Notes: generated from the sequence alone by a model not told the origin. DNA of 64,000 nt from Hyphomicrobium facile (GCF_900116175.1 NZ_FPCH01000002.1:1054001-1118000), one strand, 5' to 3'. Numbered from the stretch's first letter, positions 8,690 through 17,519 are shown. Made by a program: numbers and translations.

Positions 8690-10441
8690 GTGTGGGTCAT
8701 TTCGCGTCGGGTGGGTCGCGTGCGTTGTTCGACCAAGTTCAAAGGCAGAGTTCCGCCGGCGTCGCGCTCCATCGCGATTAGCGCACTCATTTTGAGCATT
8801 TTCGGATTGAGCATGTTCGTCGGCCCGTCTGCGGTCGATGCAAAATCCAAAGCCGGCATTTTGAAATCCGCCCGCGATGCTGCGATCATCACGCCGCCGA
8901 CGTCGCCGCTTCTGGTCGTCGTTTCGATCAGGCGGCAGAAAGTCCGCGTCTATGACGCAAATGGCGAAATCGCATCGTCTCGCATCTCATCCGGCCGTCC
9001 GGGCTTCGAGACGCCGACAGGTGTGTTCTCGATCCTCGAAAAGAATGTCTACCACACCAGCAACATTTACTCCGGCGCGTCGATGCCTTACCAGGAGCGC
9101 ATCACGTGGTCGGGCATAGCGTTTCATGCGGGTGACATTCCGGGCTTCCCCGCGTCGCACGGCTGTATTCGCCTTCCCTTTGCTTTCGCAAAGAAGCTTT
9201 ACGGCCTCACCAAGCTCGGCACTCGCGTCGTCGTGACGTCTGAAGAAGTCGAACCGATTGCTTTCGACAGCCCAAAACTGTTCCAGCCTCTTCCGGCCGA
9301 CGAAGCATCGGCGATGAAATCCGATCGATCGAAGCCGGCACAGCTCGCCGTGAACGACCAGCCAGACGACAGTTCGACGTCCGACGCTTTGCAAGAATTG
9401 CCGCTGTTCATCGGCGTATCACCTGCACTCATCAGAGCGGTCGCGGATATGCCGCGCGATCCGCAGCGCCGTCCGACGACGCGCGCGGAAGCCGATCAGA
9501 TCATGCAGGAGAAGCTTGATCGCGCGCGAGCATCGCTCAAGACCGCAGAGGCGGCACTAGCAACAGCACAAGAACGGGCCACCGCCACTGCGAAGGAATT
9601 CGAGGGTCCAAGCCAGCGCTATGAAATGGCGCGGCGTGCGGTCGAGCCGCTCCGTGAAAACCTCAAGGCTGCAGAAGCGCGCCAGCAGGACGCGATGAAG
9701 GCATTCGCGGCGTACATGTCGGGTGCGACCACGACCACAACGCTGCAGCTGGCATCCGCAGATGCGAACGTCTCGCTTGATCGCGAAAGTGCGCTCGAGG
9801 AGGCGTTGCTCGATCTGACTATCGAAGCCGATCGGGCGCGGGCCCAAGCAGCTCAAGGTGAGATGAGCTTCGCGGAAGTCCAGGCTGGTTATTCCGCGGC
9901 ACAGACGGCTCGCGATACGGCGGCCGACGTGCTGCGCGATGCGCAATCGGATCTTACGTCGGCGCAGGCCGCACTCTCTGACGCCAACAAGGAAATGCGG
10001 CTCCGATCCAAACCGGTTTCGGTTCTGGTCAGTCTTCGCGCCAAGCGGCTCTATATCCGCCAGGGGATCGATCCGCTTCTCGAGGCGCCGATCACCGTCG
10101 CACCGCTGCCGCACAGGGTCGGAACGCACGTGTTCACCGCCATGCGGTACAGCACCGATCCCAATACTTTCGATTGGAGGCTGGTCAGCGCCCAGACGCC
10201 GGTTGCGGGGCAGCCGTTCGAAGACGGCAAGAAAAAGCGCAGCAGGACGGCGCTAGCGCTAGGACGCGCGCTCAATGTGCAAATGGCGACTGAGGCGCTC
10301 AGCGCCTTTACGATCCCGGACGATATACTTGCGACGATTACAGAGCTCGCACGACCCGGCTCGTCCCTGATCGTTTCCGACGGCGAGCTGCCGCTTCACG
10401 AAAACGGAAACGGCACGGAATTCGTCGTGATGACGCGATAA
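8690..10441 (+). CDS. L,D-transpeptidase (YkuD domain) with long coiled-coil extension
   Basis: A 583-residue envelope protein. A membrane/signal segment lies at about residues 27-45. The YkuD catalytic domain spans about residues 70-190, with HAGDIPGFPASHGCIRL containing the HxnSHGC motif and the catalytic Cys near residue 159; such enzymes make 3-3 cross-links in peptidoglycan or attach proteins to it. Then comes an Ala/Glu/Arg-rich region predicted as coiled coil (about 265-440). From about 443 the sequence PVSVLVSLRAKRLYIRQG repeats the opening strands of the first domain (PLLVVVSIRRQKVRVYDANG) but lacks a second SHGC. The start is GTG. Downstream are a sialidase-like and a membrane protein gene on the same strand. 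Confidence 0.9.
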   Translation: MWVISRRVGRVRCSTKFKGRVPPASRSIAISALILSIFGLSMFVGPSAVDAKSKAGILKSARDAAIITPPTSPLLVVVSIRRQKVRVYDANGEIASSRISSGRPGFETPTGVFSILEKNVYHTSNIYSGASMPYQERITWSGIAFHAGDIPGFPASHGCIRLPFAFAKKLYGLTKLGTRVVVTSEEVEPIAFDSPKLFQPLPADEASAMKSDRSKPAQLAVNDQPDDSSTSDALQELPLFIGVSPALIRAVADMPRDPQRRPTTRAEADQIMQEKLDRARASLKTAEAALATAQERATATAKEFEGPSQRYEMARRAVEPLRENLKAAEARQQDAMKAFAAYMSGATTTTTLQLASADANVSLDRESALEEALLDLTIEADRARAQAAQGEMSFAEVQAGYSAAQTARDTAADVLRDAQSDLTSAQAALSDANKEMRLRSKPVSVLVSLRAKRLYIRQGIDPLLEAPITVAPLPHRVGTHVFTAMRYSTDPNTFDWRLVSAQTPVAGQPFEDGKKKRSRTALALGRALNVQMATEALSAFTIPDDILATITELARPGSSLIVSDGELPLHENGNGTEFVVMTR

Positions 10442-10568
10442 CCACACTTCCGCGGTTGTTTTTCGAACCCGCGACGGCATTCGAGTTCAGTTTCGTTTCA
10501 GTGTCGTTGAACGGGGGGCTCTCTACAGCTATACCCCCGAACACGAATACTCCGGCGGGGACATAATT

Positions 10569-11744
10569 TTGCTGAAGAATGCCGGAACCAGGGCCCTCGC
10601 GACGTGGGCAACGCTTCTTTGCTCGGCCGGTCTCGTCGCCCTTCTATTCAACAAGATGTCACCACGAAGCGAGCCGTGGACCTTCGCGGTCAACGTTCCT
10701 GAACCGCCGGTGCGCGGGCCTCTCGAGACCCAAGCCGAAATCATCACGCCGGCGGATCAGAAAAAATTCGTTCATGGGGCTTCGGTCATCGCCATTCCAG
10801 ACGGGCTTCTCGCCACTTGGTACAGCGCGACCTACGAAGGCGCCGTGGATGGCGAACTGGTTTCATCGCGCTTCGACGGTTCGCACTGGTCGCCGAACGC
10901 CGTCATCACGACGAGCGCGCGCGTCAGCCAGGACTTCGGCATCACGATCAAATCGGTCGCCAACCCAGTTTCATTCCGGCGCTCGGCGAACGAGATCTGG
11001 CTGTTTTTCGCAGCTTCGCGACTCAGCGGCTGGGCGACTTGCGAGATCGGACTGATACGCAGCTTCGACAACGGGCAAACCTGGGACCCGGCGGAGCGGC
11101 TTTACGCGTCACCCTTCTTGAATATGTCGCATCTGACGAAATCGGTACCGATACTTTTTTCCGACGGGCGCATCGGGCTTCCGGCGTATCACGAGATGAA
11201 CCGGAAATATCCAGTCTTGCTCGTGCTCGACCAAAGCGGGCGCGTCGTTGACCGGCGACGCATGGGGCACGGCGGAAAGGTCGGGTATCAGCCGTCCATC
11301 GTGCCAACGGGTCCGTCGACGGCCATTGCCTTCGTGCGGCGGCTGAGGCATCCCAAAAACATCCTGATCACCCGCACGGCGGATGGCGGCCAGACCTGGA
11401 CGCCGCCAGCGCCCATCGATCTTCCGAACCCTGGCGGACCGATATCGGCGATACGATACGACGCTTCCCACATCCTCATGGCATTCAACGACGATCCTGA
11501 GGTCGAGCGTAACATCACGCTCGCGCTTACCGATCTCGAAGGAAAAACCTATCAACGCGTCGGCGTCGTCGCGAACATGGATCCTGAGATCAAGAAGAGC
11601 ACAGTGACGTATCCGTATCTTATCGCGTCCGCGCCCGGCCAATTCGATGTCGTCTATTCGCGACCGATAAAATCCATCAATCACGTCCGGTTTTCGAGCG
11701 CCTGGGTGCAACACGGCGCGCAACCTCCGGCGGCTGGGCAATGA
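10569..11744 (+). CDS. Sialidase-fold (BNR/Asp-box) exported protein
   Basis: A 391-residue protein with an N-terminal membrane anchor or uncleaved signal (about residues 10-27) and a six-bladed propeller of the exo-alpha-sialidase superfamily. Two Asp-boxes are clear: SFDNGQTWD (about 166) and TADGGQTWT (about 270). An FRR motif near residue 139 (VSFRRSANEIW) and HGASVIAIPDG near 70 fit the superfamily, but I cannot assign the full Arg triad, so sialic acid hydrolysis is not established. The start is TTG with GGGGA upstream. The stop overlaps the start of the next gene (ATGA), so the two are translationally coupled and likely act together at the envelope. Confidence 0.82.
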   Translation: MLKNAGTRALATWATLLCSAGLVALLFNKMSPRSEPWTFAVNVPEPPVRGPLETQAEIITPADQKKFVHGASVIAIPDGLLATWYSATYEGAVDGELVSSRFDGSHWSPNAVITTSARVSQDFGITIKSVANPVSFRRSANEIWLFFAASRLSGWATCEIGLIRSFDNGQTWDPAERLYASPFLNMSHLTKSVPILFSDGRIGLPAYHEMNRKYPVLLVLDQSGRVVDRRRMGHGGKVGYQPSIVPTGPSTAIAFVRRLRHPKNILITRTADGGQTWTPPAPIDLPNPGGPISAIRYDASHILMAFNDDPEVERNITLALTDLEGKTYQRVGVVANMDPEIKKSTVTYPYLIASAPGQFDVVYSRPIKSINHVRFSSAWVQHGAQPPAAGQ

Positions 11745-12370
11745 CAATGACCCTCGATTTTCTGCTGAACAGGTCGGGCGCCGTACTCGTGATTTTCACT
11801 TTGTCGGCGGTCGTTGCGGGCTTCTTCACCAAATCTCCGGCGTGGCGCACCGCTTTCGGGATCGCGGGCCTAGTTGGCGCGCTTCTCATCGCGATCTCGA
11901 CACGATCCGCTTTCGAGTGGACCGCATCAGCACTCGAGCGGCCATCGCCGCCGGGGCTTCTGCTGCTTGTCGTTCTGGCGATCGCGACAGTCATGAACCG
12001 GCCGCTTGCAACATCAGCGGAATTCCGCTTCGGGACGCTGATGCTCGCCGTTGCGGGGCTCGTACTTTATCCCGCCGCAGTGGGCTTTCTCAATTACGAC
12101 AGCTACGTGCTCGGCTATCGCGGATATCTGTTGCCGGCCGCGATTGCGGTCGTTCTCGCCTACGCGATCTACCGCGGGTATTTCATCAGTGCGCTGGCGC
12201 TGAACGCGGCGATCCTAGTGTTTCTATTCGGCACGCGACAAAGCCTCAATCTCTGGGACTATGTCGTCGATCCAGTCGCCTGGATCATCGCGACCGCAAC
12301 ATGGATTGCGATCGCCATTCGATTTCTCGTCGTGCGTGTCAGCACAAAAAAGGTATTGGCGCCGGCTTAG
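11741..12370 (+). CDS. Multi-pass membrane protein of unknown function
   Basis: A 209-residue protein with about seven hydrophobic segments (roughly residues 8-26, 34-51, 68-83, 92-112, 125-143, 148-162 and 173-194) and few charged residues. No family motif was recognised. It overlaps the sialidase-like gene by 4 bases, which points to coupled translation and a shared envelope role, perhaps export or anchoring of a surface glycan. Its last bases overlap the convergent nnrU-type gene by 4 bases. Confidence 0.78.
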   Translation: MTMTLDFLLNRSGAVLVIFTLSAVVAGFFTKSPAWRTAFGIAGLVGALLIAISTRSAFEWTASALERPSPPGLLLLVVLAIATVMNRPLATSAEFRFGTLMLAVAGLVLYPAAVGFLNYDSYVLGYRGYLLPAAIAVVLAYAIYRGYFISALALNAAILVFLFGTRQSLNLWDYVVDPVAWIIATATWIAIAIRFLVVRVSTKKVLAPA

Positions 12371-12963
12371 GCCGTAAGTCCCGGCATCGGCGCAACACCG
12401 ATCAGCCACTGATGCCCGACCAGCAGTATCCATGCATAGAGCGCCAGCCCGATGACGATGACGAGCACGTCATTGAGTGCGCTGGACGGAGACGCCGCGC
12501 CTAACGGGCCCCTAGCTCCGCGCTTCTTCACCGAGATGCGGTCGTAAACCGCGAACGCCAGGAAGGATCCAAAAAGCAGAAGCGAGGCGAGATCGCCATT
12601 CGCGAGCAAATGCGCGAGCGCCCAGATCTTGATCGCGATGAGCATCGGATGGCGGGTCGCGGTGCGGATCCGCGACGGGATGAGCGACGCCACGAGCAGG
12701 ATCATTGCCGGCAGCATCAAGGCCACGGCGAGGTGGCGCGTCCAGACCGGCGGCTCCCACAGAAGGGGATTTTTCCCCGGATGGAGTTGCAGCTTGTGGA
12801 AGCCGAGCACGATGACGACGATCCCCACGAGCGACAACAGCGAGAAGAGGATTTTATACGGCCCCTCGCCGATGCGCTCTTTCAGGCCGTCGCGAAGTTC
12901 GGGTTGCGTCGGAATGAGATGAACGCCCAGGAATAAAATCAATCCGACGATCAAGACCATCAT
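12367..12963 (-). CDS. NnrU family membrane protein
   Basis: A 198-residue membrane protein with about five to six segments. The family pattern is evident: VGLILFLGVHLIPT at the N-terminus, GEGPYKILFSLLSLVGIVVIVLGF, then PPVWTRHLAVALMLPAMILLVAS, and the ATRHPMLIAIKIWALAHLLANGD stretch with conserved His residues. NnrU was first linked to denitrification (nir/nor clusters); related proteins occur widely and may bind haem or act in isoprenoid or carotenoid chemistry. No denitrification gene is nearby, so the role here is open. Confidence 0.85.
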   Translation of the reverse strand: MMVLIVGLILFLGVHLIPTQPELRDGLKERIGEGPYKILFSLLSLVGIVVIVLGFHKLQLHPGKNPLLWEPPVWTRHLAVALMLPAMILLVASLIPSRIRTATRHPMLIAIKIWALAHLLANGDLASLLLFGSFLAFAVYDRISVKKRGARGPLGAASPSSALNDVLVIVIGLALYAWILLVGHQWLIGVAPMPGLTA

Positions 12964-13035
12964 GGCGTGCGCGCTCCCTCAAATTGGCTTGCCCGCATAG
13001 CATCAAAGAAGGCCCACCACCAAGCGCGCCGGCGT

Positions 13036-13974
13036 TCAGGGGATATAGCCTTTGTCGAGTTCGAGGGCCTGACGCGCGATGACCTTGCCTTCCGGGTTTT
13101 TATGAACGGCGGTCCACCCGAGGTCGGTGCCGCCTTCTTCGGACGAACTCGAGCGCAAATCTATCGAGACGACATCACTCGGACGGGCGTCGATCGGCGC
13201 GAGCAGCGGGAAGTACAGTTGTTCCCAATGTGTGCGCGGCGACAAAGGCCCCGTCGAAAATCCGATGCCGGGAACCAGCTCGACTTTCCACCACGTCGCA
13301 AAGCCGTAGATCTTTGCCGGACGCGGAAAACGCCACTCGGCATCGCCGCGCCGTTTCGATTTCGTTTCGGCCGTCAGGTCGACCTCGTCCCACACCATGG
13401 CGCTGCGGCAGCCGTCGAGAATTTCGTCCGGCTGCAGATGGCGGACGTAGGCATTGTTCAGCGACATCGTCTGCGCGACGGCGAGATCGAGGCCGTGGCC
13501 GACGCGCCCCCAGGCCCGGAGTTCTTCATCGATGCGCGGCGTCACGACCGGGGCGACGTACTGAATTATTCCATCGGGAATGACGTGGCCGCCCGGCTTC
13601 AGGAACCGCTGACGCGCATCGGCGAGCGTCGCGATGATATTCTCTTCGAGCGCGTAGTTGCCGAGCGTTTCCGAGACGATGATGTCGACTGCGAGCTTAT
13701 CCTGGAACTCCGTCGAATGGCACGGGATCAGATGGCAGCGCTTCGCCTTGTTCGCCTTCAGCACAGCCGCCGCGACGCCCGCGACCTCAGCGGTCTCGAA
13801 CAGAAAAACTTCGCGGGCTCCGAGCTTAGATGCCATCAGGCCAAGCAGGCCTGTGCCTGCGCCGATATCCGCGACGACCGATTTGCCTGGCACAATCACG
13901 GCCTTCAGCGCCGCGAAGAACGCTTCGTTGCGAACCTGATCGGCGATCAGCGTGCGATGATATTCGATGCGCAT
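13036..13974 (-). CDS. PRMT-like SAM-dependent methyltransferase
   Basis: A 312-residue protein with the layout of protein arginine methyltransferases. Motif I is VVADIGAGTGLLGLMA (about residues 34-49), followed by the acidic ribose-binding residue in VFLFETAE. The double-E loop reads SETLGNYALEEN (about 104-115), then FLKPGGHVIPDG. The THW loop reads SPRTHWEQLYFPL (about 232-244) inside a beta-barrel-like second half, and it ends near GYIP. These are the key elements of eukaryotic PRMTs; a protein substrate is inferred, not shown. It starts 1 base from the stop of the upstream TrmH-family gene, so it is part of a three-methyltransferase unit. Confidence 0.82.
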   Translation of the reverse strand: MRIEYHRTLIADQVRNEAFFAALKAVIVPGKSVVADIGAGTGLLGLMASKLGAREVFLFETAEVAGVAAAVLKANKAKRCHLIPCHSTEFQDKLAVDIIVSETLGNYALEENIIATLADARQRFLKPGGHVIPDGIIQYVAPVVTPRIDEELRAWGRVGHGLDLAVAQTMSLNNAYVRHLQPDEILDGCRSAMVWDEVDLTAETKSKRRGDAEWRFPRPAKIYGFATWWKVELVPGIGFSTGPLSPRTHWEQLYFPLLAPIDARPSDVVSIDLRSSSSEEGGTDLGWTAVHKNPEGKVIARQALELDKGYIP

Positions 13975-13975
13975 A

Positions 13976-14785
13976 TCACAGCTTCAAATATGGGCCGCGG
14001 ACCTGATAGAGCATCAGCGCGGTCGCGATGGCGAGGTTGAGGGAATCCAGATCGCCGGCCATGGGGATTTTGACGAGGTTCGTGCATGAGGCTGCCGCTC
14101 CCGGAGAGAGGCCCGGACCTTCGCCGCCCATCACAACCAACACCGGATTCTTGTATTCGACTTTGCGGAAATCCTCGCGTGCAGCAAGGTGCGTTCCGAT
14201 GACGTCGCCCGGCCAGGACCGCGCCAACGTGACGAATGCCTGCTGATCCATCTTGACGACGGGGACGGCGAAGATGGAGCCCATCGTCGCGCGGATCGCC
14301 TCTATGGCGTAGGGGTCGCACGTCGTGCCGACGAGAATGACGCCCGAACAGCCGACCGCATCGGCTGTACGAATGATCGTGCCCAAGTTGCCGGGATCGC
14401 GCACTTCTTCGAGCGCCAGCCACGTCTCTTGGCCAAGCTTGCCCGGATCGGGCGGTTCGACAAAGCGCTGCCGGTAGACGCCGAGCAGCGTTTGCGGATT
14501 ATCCTTCGACGCAAGCTTGCCGAGCACGGCTTCGGAAACTTCGAGCACTTCCGCGCCCGCATCAAGTGCGTGCCGGACGAGGCCGCGCGCGATGCCGCTC
14601 GTCGCGGTGCCCGATTGGTAGACGAGCGTTTCCGGCACGAAGCCGTTGTCGCGCGCCGTCACCAGCAGCGACGTGCCTTCGGCGACGAAGAGCCCCGTCT
14701 CCTTACGCACCTTGCGCATGTCGAGCGCGCGGATGGCTTTGATCCGGTCGTTCGTCAGGCTGGTGATGACCTTCGGCTCGTTCAT
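13976..14785 (-). CDS. TrmH/SpoU-family RNA 2'-O-methyltransferase (RlmB-like)
   Basis: A 269-residue SPOUT methyltransferase. An N-terminal L30e-like substrate-binding domain (about residues 1-110, with ETGLFVAEGTSLL) precedes the trefoil-knot domain. SPOUT motifs are EEVRDPGNLGTIIRTADA (motif 1, about 127-144), VVMGGEGPGLS (motif 2, about 219-229) and IPMAGDLDSLNLAIATALMLYQ (motif 3, about 240-261). The usual product is 2'-O-methylguanosine in rRNA; here the conserved NVS is NLA, so the precise target is uncertain. The start overlaps the upstream gene's stop (ATGA). Confidence 0.9.
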   Translation of the reverse strand: MNEPKVITSLTNDRIKAIRALDMRKVRKETGLFVAEGTSLLVTARDNGFVPETLVYQSGTATSGIARGLVRHALDAGAEVLEVSEAVLGKLASKDNPQTLLGVYRQRFVEPPDPGKLGQETWLALEEVRDPGNLGTIIRTADAVGCSGVILVGTTCDPYAIEAIRATMGSIFAVPVVKMDQQAFVTLARSWPGDVIGTHLAAREDFRKVEYKNPVLVVMGGEGPGLSPGAAASCTNLVKIPMAGDLDSLNLAIATALMLYQVRGPYLKL

Positions 14786-15723
14786 GCGTTCTGTTTCCAG
14801 CGCACGAAGAGCGACGTCGGCACGAGCGGGCCGGCCCCTGAGCGGATCGCCAATTCACCGCTGTCGAATTCGCCGCTCCGTCCGTGCAATCGTTCGCGCA
14901 TCAGTTGATCGAAGGCGAGCGACGACGCGCGGATGGCGTAGATCGTCAGCACCATCGCGGCGTTCTGAGGCGCGAGGAGCTTCGCAAGATCGCCGAGGAG
15001 CGCGGGCAGGTTCTGGAAGAGATCCCAGATTTCGCCTTCGGGGCCGCGCCCGAACTTCGGCGGGTCGACGATGATCATGTGATAGGTTTTGCCGCGGCGG
15101 ACATCGCGCGCGGCGAACTTCGCGGCGTCGTCGAGCAGCCAGCGGATTTTCGCGGCGCCGAGCTTGGAAGCTTCCTGGTTTTCCTTGCCCCATTGGATGG
15201 CTTTTTTCGACGCGTCGACGTGCGTGACTTCGGCTCCGGCTTCAGCGGCGAGGAGCGAAGCTGCGCCCGTATAGCCGAAGAGATTGAGGACGCGGGGTGT
15301 CTCACCTTTCACGCTCGCCAAGTGGTCGAGCATCCAGCGCCAATGCGGCTCCTGCTCGGGGAAGAGCCCAAGGTGCCAAAGGCCTGCGAGCTTGCAAAGC
15401 ATCGTTACGCCGTGCGTTCCACCTTTGGCGTTGTCCGATTTCGGCGAGCGCGGCAACGCGAGCCTGACGGGCCACGCGTCGGGCACCGGCTTGTCGATCC
15501 GCCATTTGCCTTTCTCGTCGTCCTCGCCGGACGCGGAGAAGACGGCGTTCGCTTTGGCCCACTCGGATTTTCCGAGCTTCGGCTGCCAGAGCGCCTGCGG
15601 CTCCGGACGATCGACGACGATTTTTCCGAAGCGTTCGAGCTTCCGCCCCAGCCCGCTATCGAGCAGCGCGTAATCGGGAAATCCGTCGGACGTAATGAGG
15701 TGGAGGTTATGGAGCGGTGGCAT
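14782..15723 (-). CDS. Class I rRNA methyltransferase, RlmI/RlmK-related
   Basis: A 313-residue Rossmann-fold methyltransferase of the type annotated as SAM-dependent methyltransferase or RlmK/L-like. The SAM motif is VLNLFGYTGAASLLAAEAGAEVTHVDAS (about residues 145-172), and the catalytic-region motif is IIVDPPKFGRGPEGE (about 217-231). The N-terminal half (about 1-140) carries the conserved YALLDSGLGRKLERFG and LGLFPEQEPHW stretch. The N-terminal PUA domain of true RlmI is absent, and an N-terminus of this kind is typical of alphaproteobacterial members. Likely acts on rRNA cytosine or guanine; the position is not known. First gene of the three-gene unit. Confidence 0.85.
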   Translation of the reverse strand: MPPLHNLHLITSDGFPDYALLDSGLGRKLERFGKIVVDRPEPQALWQPKLGKSEWAKANAVFSASGEDDEKGKWRIDKPVPDAWPVRLALPRSPKSDNAKGGTHGVTMLCKLAGLWHLGLFPEQEPHWRWMLDHLASVKGETPRVLNLFGYTGAASLLAAEAGAEVTHVDASKKAIQWGKENQEASKLGAAKIRWLLDDAAKFAARDVRRGKTYHMIIVDPPKFGRGPEGEIWDLFQNLPALLGDLAKLLAPQNAAMVLTIYAIRASSLAFDQLMRERLHGRSGEFDSGELAIRSGAGPLVPTSLFVRWKQNA

Positions 15724-15860
15724 CGGGGGCGGTTTTCGAAGGAAACATCGGACCGCGCTTTAACACGAATGTCGCTTATGTCGAGAAATCAAACCTGGCC
15801 AGCCAGGCCCGTGCGGCGGCGTCAGGCGGAGATCCGAGCGATCCCCGCCTTTTCGATTCA

Positions 15861-16469
15861 TCATGCCGCGAGGCCGGCGATGGTCGATTGGGCGGCCTGA
15901 ATAGACTTGGCGCGCTGGTCGGGACCAAGGGCCACGCCTTCGGCGCGGATGAACGTCACGTCGGTGATCCCGAAGAAGCCGAAGATATTGCGGAGGTAGG
16001 TTTCCTGGTGATCGAGGAACGCAATCGGCGTTTGCGGGCCGTAGAATCCTCCGCGCGATGAGGCGACGATCACTTTCTTGCCCCCTGCCAGGCCTTCGGA
16101 GCCCTTGTCGGTGTAGCGGAACGTTTTACCCGCGACCGCCAGCCGGTCGATCCAGGCTTTCAGCTGGCTCGGAATGGCGAAGTTGTACATCGGAGCGCCA
16201 ACTACGACGATGTCGGCAGCCAGGAATTCTTCGAGGGCCGCTTGGCCGGCCGCGACATCCTGGCGGAGCGGCAGCGCTTCGGCGGCGCCTCCCTGGGCGG
16301 CCGTAAGGTGGGCGCCCGAGAGATGCCCGACCGGCTCGCGGCCGAGGTCTCGGTAGACGACTTCAAGGCCCGGATGCAGCCGGCTCTCGGCGGCGACGAT
16401 CTCTGCCGAGAGCTGACGGCTTACCGAGCCCGGGCCGAGAATGCTCGAATCGACATGCAAAAGTTTCAT
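15861..16469 (-). CDS. azoR: FMN-dependent NADH-azoreductase
   Basis: A 202-residue flavodoxin-fold enzyme of the AzoR family, which reduces azo bonds and quinones with NADH and protects against thiol and quinone stress. FMN-binding features are [17 protein letters not shown] (about residues 4-20), [18 protein letters not shown] (about 94-111) and ASSRGGFYG (about 139-147). The start at 16469 gives MKLLHVDSS with GGAGGGAG upstream; a 37-residue in-frame extension is not family-like. It is divergent from an HxlR-family repressor, with palindromes between them, which points to induction by an electrophile sensed by that regulator. Confidence 0.95.
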   Translation of the reverse strand: MKLLHVDSSILGPGSVSRQLSAEIVAAESRLHPGLEVVYRDLGREPVGHLSGAHLTAAQGGAAEALPLRQDVAAGQAALEEFLAADIVVVGAPMYNFAIPSQLKAWIDRLAVAGKTFRYTDKGSEGLAGGKKVIVASSRGGFYGPQTPIAFLDHQETYLRNIFGFFGITDVTFIRAEGVALGPDQRAKSIQAAQSTIAGLAA

Positions 16470-16484
16470 GGGATGTATCTCCCT

Positions 16485-16509
16485 CCAACGGTTGGAACCA
16501 ACGGTTTGG
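16485..16509. promoter_or_regulatory. Two tandem operator-like palindromes upstream of azoR
   Basis: CCAACGGTTGG (16485-16495, perfect) and CCAACGGTTTGG (16498-16509, near-perfect) are 13 bases apart start to start, so they sit on roughly the same DNA face a little over one helical turn apart. They lie 16-40 bases upstream of the azoR start. A binding site for the divergent HxlR regulator is inferred. Confidence 0.5.
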
Positions 16510-16547
16510 CGAAGACCGGGAGCGATGGTTGACATGCGCTTCAGCCA

Positions 16548-16562
16548 GTCACATTTTGTGAC
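16548..16562. promoter_or_regulatory. GTCACA-TTT-TGTGAC palindrome in the azoR/hxlR interval
   Basis: A perfect 6-3-6 palindrome roughly midway between the two divergent starts, beside a TTGACA-like hexamer (16530-16535 region). It could be an operator covering either promoter; no experimental tie can be claimed. Confidence 0.45.
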
Positions 16563-16609
16563 CAACGCTAAAATGTTCACTGGCGGAAACAGCGCAAGGA
16601 GGCACGTTT

Positions 16610-17041
16610 TTGGAAGTCGGTAACAACGAAGGAACCGAGAACTGCCGTGCCGTCGCGGACGTGCTGGCCCGGATTGGCGACAAATGGACGGTCTACGTGG
16701 TCCAGCTCTTGTCGAACGGGCCGATGCGTTTCAATGAGATCCGCCGATCGGTCGGCAGCATTTCGCAGCGGATGCTGACGCTGACACTTCGGGGCCTGGA
16801 ACGCGATGGCCTCGTCACGCGCACCGTCTATCCGACGATCCCGCCACGCGTTGACTACGAACTGACAGAGCTCGGCCGAACCCTCATCTGCATTCTGGTG
16901 CCGCTCGGCCAGTGGGCTATCGCAAATCGGGCGACAGTCGAGCAGGCGCGAGAACGGTTCGATGCCCGGGCCGATAACAACAGCGCGACTAAGACCGCGA
17001 TCAAACGACGGCTGCCGGGCCTTTGGCGTAGCGCTTCCTGA
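16610..17041 (+). CDS. HxlR-family winged-helix regulator
   Basis: A 143-residue winged-helix protein of the HxlR/YodB type. It opens with a lone Cys ([24 protein letters not shown], Cys at about 12), as in redox- or quinone-sensing members. The recognition helix lies in [30 protein letters not shown] (about 40-69), and the wing in [19 protein letters not shown]. HxlR regulators of this kind commonly repress a divergent reductase, fitting azoR here. The start is TTG with AAGGAGG 7 bases upstream. The tail after about residue 115 is Arg/Ala-rich and beyond the usual domain. Confidence 0.92.
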   Translation: MEVGNNEGTENCRAVADVLARIGDKWTVYVVQLLSNGPMRFNEIRRSVGSISQRMLTLTLRGLERDGLVTRTVYPTIPPRVDYELTELGRTLICILVPLGQWAIANRATVEQARERFDARADNNSATKTAIKRRLPGLWRSAS

Positions 17042-17192
17042 AGGTGCGCCGCGCGCATAACGCATGCAGTCTTAGAGTAGTATCGAAGCAACACCGTTTC
17101 AAAAACAACGAGTTGGCCTAGATCCCTCCGCAAATTGCAGATAGCCGGGAACCCTAGGGTGCGCGTTACGTGACGATGCTGGAGGTTTCTTA

Positions 17193-17519
17193 ATGCGATT
17201 TGATCGAGGTATTGCGGCCGCGGTCTTTCTGTCGATGCTCTTGTCCGCTGCCGGAGCCCAAGCTTTCGAAACGACGTCAATCGGCGGAACGAATGCGGAT
17301 GGCTCGGCGCGCTATCAGGACCCGGACGAGGCCTCCGCGCTGCTGTCGCAGTTCGGCTCCGGCTCTACTCAATCGAGCACAGATCCCAGTTCAAACTGGC
17401 GGGGCTCTCTGGGCGCCGGTGTCGGCTCCGGGTCTGCCTTCAATTTCTCGTCGTCGCAGAACTCGTCGAACGAGCCGAGCACGCCCTTCAACACTCCCCT
17501 CCTGCGCGAACGCAACTAA
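17193..17519 (+). CDS. Secreted Ser/Gly-rich protein of unknown function
   Basis: A 108-residue protein with a signal peptide (hydrophobic residues 8-20, AQA-F near 24). The mature part is low in complexity: Ser, Gly, Asn and Thr dominate (GSGSTQSSTDPSSNW, NFSSSQNSSNEPSTPFN), with no Cys and no recognised motif. TGGAGG precedes the ATG by about 7 bases. It faces prfB convergently, 49 bases from its stop. Probably an exported, disordered protein. Confidence 0.7.
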   Translation: MRFDRGIAAAVFLSMLLSAAGAQAFETTSIGGTNADGSARYQDPDEASALLSQFGSGSTQSSTDPSSNWRGSLGAGVGSGSAFNFSSSQNSSNEPSTPFNTPLLRERN

